DNA from: WHSM01 sp050701695
GTDB taxonomy: Bacteria; Actinomycetota; Actinomycetes; Mycobacteriales; Micromonosporaceae
Direction: 5' to 3'
NCBI GenBank assembly: GCA_050701695.1
Contig: JBOGDE010000101.1
Span: 1 to 16,272 of the forward strand
DNA length: 16,272 nucleotides
Made by a program: the position numbers and the translations under genes. The notes beneath the pieces were generated by a model. The model saw nothing but the letters and a program-made list of their open reading frames with translations, did not search any database and was not told where the DNA came from. Within the stretch, counting starts at the first letter, position 1. Each line of letters starts with the position of its first letter. Of the stretch, positions 1-6,498 are shown piece after piece.

Positions 1-1
1 G

Positions 2-1876
2 GCGGCGGTGCTGGTGCTGAAGCTGGGCGGTGGCGCGGAGGCGGCGCCGGTGCCCGGGATTCCGGTGCGCGACACCACCGTGGTGTGGCTGGTGTCGCTG
101 GCGCGGGTGGCGACCGACGTGCTCGCCGTGGTGACGGTTGGTCTGCTGCTGGCCGCCGGGTTCTTCACCGCAGGGGACGGGCGGCTGGTCTCCACCCACA
201 GCTACCGGTGGCTGCGCGCCGCCGGGGTGGTCGCTGCGTTGTGGAGCCTGGTGGCGTTCGCGGCGATCCCGGTCGCGCTCAGCGACATCCTCGCCACCAC
301 GATGGCCGAGGCGGTGACGCTGCGCGCGGTGGGCAACTTCGTCACTTCGGTGCCGCAGGGCACCGCCCTGCTGACCGTCGCACTGCTGGCCGCGGTGGTG
401 GCCGTGGGCTGCCGGGTCACGTTGACGGTCACCGGCGCCGCGACCCTGGCCGGGTTGGCGATCCTCGCGCTGCTGCCGCCGGTGCTCACCAGCCACGTCT
501 ACTCCGCCGGTGATCACCAGCAGGCGGTCAACTCGCAACTGTTCCACGTCGTGGGTGCCGCGCTGTGGGCCGGTGGCCTGGCCGCGCTGGTGTTCGCCCG
601 CCGCCTGTCCACCCCCGCCCTCGCCACAGCGGCGGCCCGCTACAGCGGACTCGCGCTGGTGTGCTTCGTCGCCGTGGCCGCCAGCGGCGCGTTCAACACC
701 TGGATCCGGTTCACCGCGCCAGGTCAGCTGTTCACCAACGCTTACGGCCGGGTGGTGCTGGTCAAGATCGCGGCGTTGGTCGTCCTGTTCGGGTTCGGGT
801 GGTGGCATCGGCGCCGCACCCTGCCGCGCCTCGCGGCTGGTGAGCGGCGCTTGTTCCTGCGGTACGCGGGCGCCGAGGTGGTGGTGTTCGCCGCCACCGT
901 CGGAGTCGCCGCCGGACTCAGCCGCACCCCGCCGCCACCCGGCGACGTGCCCAGCTCCTCTCTCACGAAGGCGTTGCTTGGGTTCGACATGCCCGGCCCG
1001 CTCACCTGGCAGTCACTGCTGCTGGACTGGTATCCCGACCCGCTGTTCCTGACCGTCGCGGGGGCGGCGGTCGCCGGCTACCTGGTCGGCGTACGCCGGT
1101 TGGCGGCCCGCGGCGGGTCGTGGCCGGTGCCGCGTACCGTCGCCTGGCTCGCCGGGTGGGCCCTGGTCGCGGTCGCCACCAGCTCCAGCCTCGCCCGGTA
1201 CGGGCCGGTGCTGGTCAGCGTCCACGCCGTGCAACACCTGACCCTGGCCGTCCTCGCACCTCTGCCGCTGGTGCTCGCCGCCCCGGTCACCCTCGCCAGA
1301 CGCGTCATGCGCCCCTCGGCGACGCCCGGGCTGCGCGGCGGCCTGGAGTGGCTCGAACTCGCCGCGCACAGCCGGCTGCTGCACGGCGCGGCGCACCCGG
1401 TCGTGGCGCTGATGCTGTACGCGGCTGCGTTGTACCCGATGTACCTGCCGGCGATCTACCAGCTGACCCTGCGATCCCACACCGCCCACCTGGTCGCCTT
1501 CGGGTGGTTCCTGACCGCCGGATACCTGTTCTTCTGGCTGATGATCGGCGCCGACCCGCCACCCCGGCCGGTCACCCGGGGTGTGAAAGTGGGACTGCTC
1601 GCGGTCCTCGCCGCCGCTCACGCCACGTTCGGCTGGGCACTCGTCGGCACCGACACGCCGCTCGCCCCCGCCTGGTTCGACTCCCTGGACCGGACCTGGG
1701 GACCCGGGCTGCTCACCGATCAGCACACCGCCGGCGCCATCCTGCTCGCCGGCGGCGAAGCCGCGATCCTCGCCGCCGCGGCCTTCGCGGTGCGCGGGCG
1801 CCGCACGCCCGGCACACCGACCCACGTCCCGCCCCTCACGGCCGCGGACATCGCCTCACGATCCCCGAACCGCTAG
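2..1876 (+). CDS. CopD / CtaG fusion: copper-resistance and cytochrome c oxidase assembly membrane protein (5' partial)
   Basis: A polytopic membrane protein of at least 622 residues. The first half has repeated hydrophobic segments of the CopD type (inner-membrane copper import family). The second half, from about residue 330, matches caa3-type CtaG, which helps deliver copper to the CuB site of cytochrome oxidase. A CtaG-like HAVQH motif lies near residue 406 and is a plausible copper ligand site. The frame is open to the window edge, upstream of the first GTG at position 8. Homologues normally have more N-terminal sequence, so I read this as a 5'-truncated gene with its true start outside the window. 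The stop is TAG. The DUF2784 remnant begins 49 nt downstream on the same strand and may once have been co-transcribed. Copper genes follow across the window, which supports the call. Substrate and direction of transport are inferred from the families. Confidence 0.88.
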   Translation, partial: AAVLVLKLGGGAEAAPVPGIPVRDTTVVWLVSLARVATDVLAVVTVGLLLAAGFFTAGDGRLVSTHSYRWLRAAGVVAALWSLVAFAAIPVALSDILATTMAEAVTLRAVGNFVTSVPQGTALLTVALLAAVVAVGCRVTLTVTGAATLAGLAILALLPPVLTSHVYSAGDHQQAVNSQLFHVVGAALWAGGLAALVFARRLSTPALATAAARYSGLALVCFVAVAASGAFNTWIRFTAPGQLFTNAYGRVVLVKIAALVVLFGFGWWHRRRTLPRLAAGERRLFLRYAGAEVVVFAATVGVAAGLSRTPPPPGDVPSSSLTKALLGFDMPGPLTWQSLLLDWYPDPLFLTVAGAAVAGYLVGVRRLAARGGSWPVPRTVAWLAGWALVAVATSSSLARYGPVLVSVHAVQHLTLAVLAPLPLVLAAPVTLARRVMRPSATPGLRGGLEWLELAAHSRLLHGAAHPVVALMLYAAALYPMYLPAIYQLTLRSHTAHLVAFGWFLTAGYLFFWLMIGADPPPRPVTRGVKVGLLAVLAAAHATFGWALVGTDTPLAPAWFDSLDRTWGPGLLTDQHTAGAILLAGGEAAILAAAAFAVRGRRTPGTPTHVPPLTAADIASRSPNR

Positions 1877-2051
1877 CGGCAGCCAGAGCCTGTGTGGGCG
1901 GCATACGCTGGGCGTAGGGGTCGCGGTGGGTTACAGGCTGCTGGCCGAAGTCACCATGGCAGTGCACTTCGCGTACCTGGGTTACGTCGCGTTGGGCGGT
2001 TATCTCGCCTGGCTTGCTCTGTCCGCTCACTTGCATAGAGGACTGGTCGCG

Positions 2052-2055
2052 TGAG
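2052..2055. repeat. IS110 junction core, left copy (TGAG)
   Basis: This TGAG matches 3551-3554 at the other junction. It marks the crossover zone, and only one copy existed in the empty site. Confidence 0.75.
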
Positions 2056-2065
2056 TTGCCCTGTG

Positions 2066-3310
2066 TCAAGCCGCCGCAGGTTGATCTTCGTTGAGGACTC
2101 GTTGGAGGGCGGTGTGTCGGGCGGGGTCGTAGGGGGTGTTGGTGGTCCAGCACTTCCAGATGATGTCGATCCAGGCGCGGGCCAGGATGCGCACGGTGTG
2201 GGGGTGGTCGTGCCCGCGGGCGCGGGCGCGGTTGTACAGCTGGTTGGCCCAGGCGTTGGCGTGGCGGCTGTCGCCGGCGAAGTCGCAGACGGCGTCGCGC
2301 AGTTGTTTGTCCACGGCCCAGCGGAACGCGACGATCTTGGTTTTGCCGGATTGGCGGGTGGAGGGGGCCACGCCGGCCAGGCAGGCCAGGGAGTCGGCTG
2401 TGGGGAACCGGCCGCGGGCGTCGCCGATCTCGGCGAGCAGGCGGGCGGCGCGTACGGTGCCGGCCTTGGGCAGTGTGGCGTAGATGTGTTTGTCGGGGTG
2501 GGCGTGGTAGGCGTGGCTGATCTGCTGCTGGAGGGCGCGGATCTGGGCGGTGATGGCGGCCAGGGCGGCGAGGTAGGCGCGGGTGATGCCGGCCAGGGCC
2601 TGGCCGTGGGCGTCGGTGGCGCCGCGGGGTGCGGCGGTGATGCGCGCGTGCAGGGTCTCAGCGGTCGTGCGGCCGCTGTAGGAGGCGCTGGTAAGCCACG
2701 CCGACAGGCGTTTGGGCGAGAGCCAGTCCAGGTCGTCCTGGGTGGTGAAGCGGGTCAGGAAGCGCAGGCTGATCGGCGAGTCGATGTCGGCGAACATGCC
2801 GACGGCGGCGGGCATGGCGGTGGCCAGGTGCGCCCGCAGTTGGTTGGCGACCGCGACGCGGTGGGCGACCAGGTCGCGGCGGGCGCGGCACAGCCGCCGC
2901 AGGGCGGTGGTGGCCTCGCTGTCCAAGACCAGGGGGGTCAGCCGGCGCCGGTCGGTTCGCATGGTGTCGGCCAGTACGTAGGCGTCGAACCGGTCGTCCT
3001 TGTTGCCGGCCGAGCCGTAGCGACCGCGCAGGTTCTTGACCTGCTGCGGCGCGATGACATACACGGTCAGGTCAGCGGCGAGCAGGGCGTCGATGACCGG
3101 TCCGTCGCCGCGTTCGATGCCTACGGCCGTGACGTGGTGGCGGTGCAGCAGGTCGGTCAACCGGTGCAGACCCGCCGCGGTGTGCGCGACGGTTTGCCGG
3201 TCGACGACCTGCCCGTCGGGGTCCACCACACACACGGCGTGGTTGTCGCTGGCCCAGTCGATGCCCGCGGTGGGCGCTGGCGTGGTCGAGGTGGTGTCGG
3301 TCAGACTCAA
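2066..3310 (-). CDS. IS110-family transposase/recombinase (DEDD + Transposase_20)
   Basis: The N-terminal RuvC-like DEDD domain shows GIDWASDNHAVCVVD (first Asp), VGIERGDGP (Glu), and NKDDRFDAYVLADTMR (the two later Asp). The C-terminal Transposase_20 domain shows LPKAGTVRAARLLAEIGD and LAGVAPSTRQSGK, with the serine expected to act as nucleophile in this family. I choose the TTG start at 3310, with GGAGAGG about 5 bases upstream, giving 414 residues. The frame is open back to an ATG at 3403, but that extension would run through the donor-loop half of the bridge RNA and lacks family similarity. The protein appears intact, so the element could still be active. It catalyses bridge-RNA-guided recombination between element ends and target. 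Confidence 0.93.
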   Translation of the reverse strand: MSLTDTTSTTPAPTAGIDWASDNHAVCVVDPDGQVVDRQTVAHTAAGLHRLTDLLHRHHVTAVGIERGDGPVIDALLAADLTVYVIAPQQVKNLRGRYGSAGNKDDRFDAYVLADTMRTDRRRLTPLVLDSEATTALRRLCRARRDLVAHRVAVANQLRAHLATAMPAAVGMFADIDSPISLRFLTRFTTQDDLDWLSPKRLSAWLTSASYSGRTTAETLHARITAAPRGATDAHGQALAGITRAYLAALAAITAQIRALQQQISHAYHAHPDKHIYATLPKAGTVRAARLLAEIGDARGRFPTADSLACLAGVAPSTRQSGKTKIVAFRWAVDKQLRDAVCDFAGDSRHANAWANQLYNRARARGHDHPHTVRILARAWIDIIWKCWTTNTPYDPARHTALQRVLNEDQPAAA

Positions 3311-3355
3311 GATTGCCTCTCCGCTGCGCTCCCAGTGGGGAAGCACCTGGCGGTT

Positions 3356-3510
3356 CCGGGACACCACTGCCGGTCGCTCATTGAGCGGCGCTCGACGGCG
3401 CATAGCCCTGTTGCCGGTCGGGGTGTCCCGGGCCGCCGGGCCTCGCAGAACTCACGCTGGACCTCGAAGGTCGAGCGAGCTGGGCGATGGCCCGACGGTC
3501 ACCGGTGCGC
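3356..3510 (-). ncRNA. IS110 bridge RNA (target-binding and donor-binding loops)
   Basis: Read 5'->3' on the minus strand, two stem-loops with internal guide loops are visible. Target loop: outer stem GGCCCG 3489-3494 with CGGGCC 3437-3442; terminal hairpin GACCT-CGA-AGGTC at 3460-3472. The left guide at 3473-3483 (CCAGCTCGCTC in RNA sense) pairs with target 3552-3562 at 10 of 11 positions. The right guide at 3451-3457 (GCGTGAG) pairs with the other strand of target 2049-2055 at 7 of 7. Donor loop: a perfect 10-bp stem 3422-3431 with 3356-3365; right guide 3377-3383 matches the element's own start (3548-3554) at 7 of 7; left guide 3410-3415 matches its other end (2055-2060) at 6 of 6. Loop order and guide order agree with the published IS621 bridge RNA. 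Exact transcript ends are not determined. Confidence 0.82.
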
Positions 3511-3550
3511 CCGAACCCCTATCGGATCGAGCGAGACCATGGTGGACCAA

Positions 3551-3554
3551 TGAG
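3551..3554. repeat. IS110 junction core, right copy (TGAG)
   Basis: Second copy of the junction core. DUF2784 coding sequence resumes immediately after it, at CGAGCC. Confidence 0.75.
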
Positions 3555-3767
3555 CGAGCCGGTCAGCCGGGGCTGCCGCCGAGCGGTTTCGTCGACCGCT
3601 ACATCGAGGGCGTGATCTACCCCGAACGGTTCTCAGTCGCGGTCCAGTGGCTGGTGGCCGCCGCTGTCATCACCTCCTGGCTGGGGGTCTTCATGCGGTG
3701 GCGTCGCCGCAGCGGCCGGGCGGGGGGCTGGGCTCCGTGGTCCCGCCGGGACTCCGGCAGCGCCCAG

Positions 3768-4169
3768 CTAGCGCATGACAGGTCGTCGAGCAGATGACTG
3801 TGGGACCGCCGAGGGCGTCTCGGCGGGGACCAGGCCGGTACGCAGCGCGGTGATCCCGGCCGGTGACAATCGTCGCCAGCAGCCGCAGCAGCGTCGCCGC
3901 GGGGTCGCCGCTGGCGTCCAGGACTTCGCGCATCAGCCGGGCGCTGTACTCCACTCGGCTCATCACCGGCCGGTACCGGAAGGCCCGGCCGGACGGCTCC
4001 CGCCGCAACCATCCCTTCTTGTAGACGTTCTCCATCACCGTCAGCACGTGTTGTACGCCAGGTCTCGCTGCTTGAGCAGGTCGGTACGCACCTCTCGCAC
4101 GGTGAGTGGGTCAGCGCTACCCCACAGCCGATCCATGATCGCTGATTCCAGTTCGCCGAAGCCCCTCAC
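3768..4169 (-). pseudogene. BlaI/MecI/CopY-family transcriptional repressor, frameshifted
   Basis: A GTG start at 4169 opens a reading frame GFGELESAIMDRLWGSADP, then LTVREVRTDLL and LAYNT, which is the winged-helix DNA-binding domain of BlaI-type repressors. At about 4046-4050 one G appears to be missing (ACACGTGC where ACACGGTGC is expected). The frame then shifts to VLTVMENVYKKGWLRRE, SGRAFRYRPV and SRVEYSARLMREVLDASGD. After about 3850 similarity fades; one frame ends at TAG 3768-3770 and the main frame runs on to 3691. The 3' end is therefore also disturbed. It lies antisense to the tail of the DUF2784 remnant. Such regulators are normally paired with an M56 peptidase like the one at 15435-16271, about 11 kb away here. 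The family assignment is secure; that the gene is dead, rather than mis-sequenced, is less so. Confidence 0.82.
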
Positions 4170-4325
4170 GCGCCCCGCCCCTTACCATCTCCTGTCGAAC
4201 ACGGGGCCCGTCCGGCTGCGCGGCCGCGTGATCGACGGCCGGAAGAACGCCGTTCGACCAAGGCTGTTTCTGATGTCGGCGGCGCTCGCCGTGCTCGCCA
4301 CTCCCAGGACTTGACGGCGCCGTTG
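4170..4325. other. Noncoding gap between blaI remnant and DUF1707 gene
   Basis: I see no gene, clear terminator or operator here. It is downstream of DUF1707 and upstream of the broken blaI start, so it should hold that gene's former promoter. Confidence 0.4.
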
Positions 4326-4691
4326 CTAGTGGCAGCCGCCGCTCATGCCGTTCATCATGCCGGCGCCGTTCATCATGCCGTCCATGCCGCCCGCGGCCGC
4401 TGGGCCGACAACTACGCCGAGCACTCCCAGCACCGCGACGGCGATGAGGATTGCCGCTAACGCGTACAGCATCGGCGTGGGCGCCCGGCGGCGTGGTCGG
4501 TCCGCTGGCGGCTCGAGGGCGGGCAGGTCGGCGGTGAGCGACGCGAGCTCGCCCATGGTGCGGGATCCGTATGCGGCCTGCGCCCGGGTGTCGAACTCGT
4601 CGAGGCTCAACCGTCCGGCGGCGGTATGGTCACGCAGCTCGGCGACGATCCGGTCGCGGTCGATGTCGGCTGCCCGCACATTCATCTCCAC
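4326..4691 (-). CDS. DUF1707 membrane protein with Met-rich, Cys-His-ending tail
   Basis: The protein has 121 residues from GTG 4691, which has AGGGGG about 7 bases upstream. The nearby ATG would sit directly against GGAG, so I prefer the GTG. Residues 5-56 are a DUF1707 domain (VRAADIDRDR, TAAGRLSLDEFD, MGELASLTADLP). A basic stretch (DRPRRRA) and one membrane helix at about 74-96 follow. The last 21 residues are Gly and Met rich, with Met at 103, 106, 107, 112, 113 and 116 and a C-terminal Cys-His. Thioether clusters of this kind bind Cu(I) in copper proteins; applying that here is inference. By the positive-inside rule the tail should be outside. It is the last gene of the 6984-to-4326 run. 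A TACTA-type operator lies 91 nt upstream, so it may also have its own promoter. Confidence 0.8.
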   Translation of the reverse strand: MEMNVRAADIDRDRIVAELRDHTAAGRLSLDEFDTRAQAAYGSRTMGELASLTADLPALEPPADRPRRRAPTPMLYALAAILIAVAVLGVLGVVVGPAAAGGMDGMMNGAGMMNGMSGGCH

Positions 4692-4782
4692 TGCAGCACC
4701 CCCTGGCATATCCGGGTGGGCCGGGCCGCCACGCCAGGCCACGGGGGAGACCCGGTTGACGGCCCGGCCCGACAAGCGATTC

Positions 4783-4799
4783 TACTATCTGACATAGGA
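4783..4799. promoter_or_regulatory. TACTA-N7-TAGTA operator (one arm imperfect) upstream of DUF1707
   Basis: TACTAT-CTGAC-ATAGGA; one base of the right arm departs from the palindrome. It overlaps the stop codon of the 45-residue protein gene and lies 91 nt upstream of the DUF1707 start. Confidence 0.58.
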
Positions 4800-4922
4800 G
4801 ATTGTCTGGGTACGGCGTGAACGCCTGTTCCGGATGAGAATCGCGATGTCGAGGCTGGCGAACACGAGCACGGTGAGACCGACCATGACTCCGAAGGACA
4901 TCCAGATGATCGCGCCGTCCAT
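4785..4922 (-). CDS. Small single-span membrane protein, 45 aa
   Basis: ATG at 4922 follows AGGTGA with 5-base spacing. The product starts MDGAIIWMSFGVMVGL, has one hydrophobic helix to about residue 29 (..TVLVFASLDIAIL), then a basic cytoplasmic-type tail IRNRRSRRTQTISYVR. It lies 51 nt after the copper chaperone stop codon on the same strand and 93 nt before the DUF1707 gene, so it is probably co-transcribed. Its stop codon falls inside the TACTA-type operator at 4783-4799. I do not recognise a family. Good ribosome binding site, GC-rich third positions and a clear membrane helix argue that it is real. A regulatory or structural partner of a neighbouring transporter is possible but unproven. 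Confidence 0.62.
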   Translation of the reverse strand: MDGAIIWMSFGVMVGLTVLVFASLDIAILIRNRRSRRTQTISYVR

Positions 4923-4973
4923 CACGTCACCTCATCCTCAAGGGCTCGGGTCCTCGACGGATGATCCTTGACG

Positions 4974-5192
4974 CTATTCGGGGTGACCCCGGTAGCCGGC
5001 CTCGGCGATCGCGGCGACGACGTCGGCGGGTTGGCAGACGGCGGGGTCGAGTTCGACGGTGGTGCGGGCGGCTTTCACGGAGGTCTGGGCGCGGCGTACC
5101 CCGTCGAGGTCTTCGACGGTGTCGTCGATGAGCATGCCGCAACTGGCGCAGTGCATGCCCTCGACCCGGAAGGTCATCGTCGTCGTCGCCAA
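4974..5192 (-). CDS. Copper chaperone, HMA domain (CopZ-like)
   Basis: The protein has 72 residues and is a single heavy-metal-associated domain. It shows GMHCASCGMLIDD with the Cys-x-x-Cys Cu(I) site near residues 14-17, and ends in the usual AIAEAGYRGHPE region. Cytosolic HMA proteins carry Cu(I) to P1B ATPases or other acceptors. The start is TTG 5192, with GAGGAG about 8 bases upstream; the in-frame ATG at 5177 has no ribosome binding site. It begins 12 nt after the stop of the TauE-cupredoxin gene, indicating translational coupling in one operon. It is distinct in sequence from the second HMA chaperone at 10303-10521, so the locus carries two chaperones in two differently controlled operons. 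Confidence 0.92.
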   Translation of the reverse strand: MATTTMTFRVEGMHCASCGMLIDDTVEDLDGVRRAQTSVKAARTTVELDPAVCQPADVVAAIAEAGYRGHPE

Positions 5193-5204
5193 GTGAAGGG
5201 CTCC

Positions 5205-6425
5205 TCAGGTGATCGTCAGGACGCCGGAGTACATGCCCATGGAGCAGGTGAAGTCCATGGTTCCCGGTTTCAGTTCGCCGAGGTCGATGCGGGTGTCGCC
5301 GTTCTCCGGCAACACCCACTGTCGGCCCAGGTCTGGGATCACGAATGCGCGGACGCAGCCCTGGGCGTTCTCGGCACGGACGATCAGGGTGGTGGGCACG
5401 CCCGCCTTCACGGCGAGGTTGCCGGGGCTGTAGGAGCCGGTGGTGGCGGTGAGCACGACTTCCTGGTTGCCGTCGGCGGCGAGGGTGACGGTCTCGTCGG
5501 TGGGGGGTTCGGAGATCAGGCCGACGGCCTGGGCGAGGGTCTTGCCGGTCACGGGGGAGTCGGCGCGCACCAGGCCGGTGTTGAGGGTGTAGAGGCCGAG
5601 CAGCAGCACGATCAGGCCGGTGATGGTGGCGAGCCGTCCCTGCCAGGAGGTGGCGGCCTTGCGGGCGAGGTAGCCGAGGGCGGCGAACAGCGGGCTGGTG
5701 CCGATCACGAACACGGCCATGACAGCCGCGCCCCGCAGAGGGGAGCCGGAGGTGACGGCGAGGGCCATCACCGACAGCGTCACCCCGCACGGGACGAGGA
5801 TGGTGGCGGCGCCGAGCATCGCAGGGGCGAGCGCGGACTGGGAGCGGGCCCGGCCGCGGACGAACCGCAGACACGAGGCGGGGGGTTCGATGGTGAAGTT
5901 GCGGAATCCGGGCGCCCCGAGCTGGGCGAGGCCGAAGGCGACGATGAGCAGCCCGGCGGCGATCTGGGTCAGCGCGGTGAACCTCGGCGAGAGCTGCACC
6001 GCGCTGCCGAGCGCGCCCAGCATGAGGCCGAGCAGGGTGTGGGAGACCAGCTTTCCCGCGAGGAACCCGCCCACCGGCGCCAGGTCGTCGGCGAGCCGCT
6101 GCCCGAACGTTCGCGGGGGCGGGGCGTTGCGGGACCGCCGCGCCGCGTGCCGGGTCTGCTTCGCAGGCCTGTCCGCGACCGCCGTGACCGTCTTACCCTT
6201 TGCGGTGGTCCCATGCCGGGCCCCGTGCACGGCGGCCCGAGCAACCGCCTTGCCGCCCGCCCGGCTGGCCCGGCCCGCGACTTTGCCGCCTCCCCGGCCC
6301 CGGCCCGGACCAGTGGGCTCGCCGCGCTGACGGGCGACCAGCCCGGTGAGCAGACCGCCCTGGATGGCGGCGCAGGACACGCCACCGGCGAACAGGCCGG
6401 TGACCAGAACGGCGCCAAGATTCAC
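5205..6425 (-). CDS. TauE/SafE (UreH-like) transmembrane protein fused to a C-terminal cupredoxin domain
   Basis: The protein has 406 residues from GTG 6425 (GGAGA 8 bases upstream). Residues 1-30 form a membrane segment with GGVSCAAIQGGLL, typical of the UreH/DsbD-like half of sulfite-exporter family proteins. Residues about 33-105 are an Ala, Gly, Lys and Arg rich cytoplasmic-type linker. Residues about 115-300 hold more membrane helices, including VPCGVTLSVMALA. The last ~100 residues are cupredoxin-like: EVVLTATTGSYSPGNLAVKAG, CVRAFVIPDLGRQ, and FTCSMGMYSG. The two Cys-containing motifs and the adjacent Met/Tyr resemble the copper site of small periplasmic cupredoxins. A role in moving copper or electrons across the membrane is inferred. 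It sits between the DUF2752 gene and the HMA chaperone in one operon. Confidence 0.86.
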   Translation of the reverse strand: MNLGAVLVTGLFAGGVSCAAIQGGLLTGLVARQRGEPTGPGRGRGGGKVAGRASRAGGKAVARAAVHGARHGTTAKGKTVTAVADRPAKQTRHAARRSRNAPPPRTFGQRLADDLAPVGGFLAGKLVSHTLLGLMLGALGSAVQLSPRFTALTQIAAGLLIVAFGLAQLGAPGFRNFTIEPPASCLRFVRGRARSQSALAPAMLGAATILVPCGVTLSVMALAVTSGSPLRGAAVMAVFVIGTSPLFAALGYLARKAATSWQGRLATITGLIVLLLGLYTLNTGLVRADSPVTGKTLAQAVGLISEPPTDETVTLAADGNQEVVLTATTGSYSPGNLAVKAGVPTTLIVRAENAQGCVRAFVIPDLGRQWVLPENGDTRIDLGELKPGTMDFTCSMGMYSGVLTIT

Positions 6426-6498
6426 GGCCCAGGTCTCCTTGAGGTCGGTGTGGCAGCCGGCAGCCGCGCCGCGAAGGGCGCAGATGAGGTGGATCGGG

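Larger units (their letters stand above)
2056..3554 (-). mobile_element. IS110-family insertion sequence, about 1499 bp
   Basis: The ends are defined by the interrupted host gene: sequence through 2055 and from 3555 joins into an intact DUF2784 frame. TGAG is present at both junctions (2052-2055 and 3551-3554), so the ends could shift by up to 4 bp. On the transposase strand the shared bases read CTCA and include CT, the core dinucleotide reported for IS621. There are no terminal inverted repeats, as usual for this family. Layout in the transposase direction is a 244-bp 5' noncoding end (3554-3311), the transposase gene, and a very short 3' end of about 10 bp. This is the IS110 rather than the IS1111 arrangement. 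Confidence 0.9.
1926..3797 (+). pseudogene. DUF2784 family membrane protein gene, deleted internally and interrupted by an IS110 element
   Basis: The N-terminal part starts at GTG 1926, with AGGGG five bases upstream. It reads GYRLLAEV..HFAYLGYVALGG-YLAW, the typical DUF2784 opening. At about 2012-2020 the frame changes directly to CPLTCIEDW (2020-2046). This implies an out-of-frame loss of roughly 20-25 residues that other members carry between LAW and CPLT. The gene then continues SRE (2047-2055), is interrupted by the IS, and resumes in the same frame at 3555 with RAGQPGLPPSGF, then VIYPERF and a last membrane segment ending near MRWRRR. Reading on to the stop at 3795-3797 overlaps the blaI remnant on the other strand, so the natural 3' end is uncertain. 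Joining 2055 to 3555 restores a continuous reading frame. Function of the family is unknown; it is a small membrane protein. Confidence 0.82.

Noticed and set aside
1013..1825. 270-codon minus-strand open frame inside the CopD-CtaG gene
   Set aside because: Gly/Gln/Arg-rich antisense composition; the plus strand encodes recognisable membrane helices and motifs.
3311..3403. Longer transposase beginning at ATG 3403
   Set aside because: The extra 31 residues have no family similarity and overlap the donor loop; TTG 3310 has a good ribosome binding site.
3368..3420. Nine-base direct repeat TGCCGGTCG (3368-3376 and 3412-3420)
   Set aside because: Both copies lie symmetrically inside the donor loop of the bridge RNA. 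It may be structural, but it is too short and GC-rich to call separately.
2051..3553. 500-codon plus-strand open frame across the IS element
   Set aside because: Antisense to the IS110 transposase, with low-complexity Gly/Val/Gln composition and no domain.
2056..3554. Terminal inverted repeats and a long target-site duplication for the insertion sequence
   Set aside because: None found beyond the shared TGAG, as expected for IS110-family recombination.
3472..3558. GAGCGAG occurring three times, first taken as a short direct repeat array
   Set aside because: One copy is the bridge-RNA left target guide and another is the target it matches, so the repetition is explained by guide-target identity. 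The third (3530-3536) may be chance.
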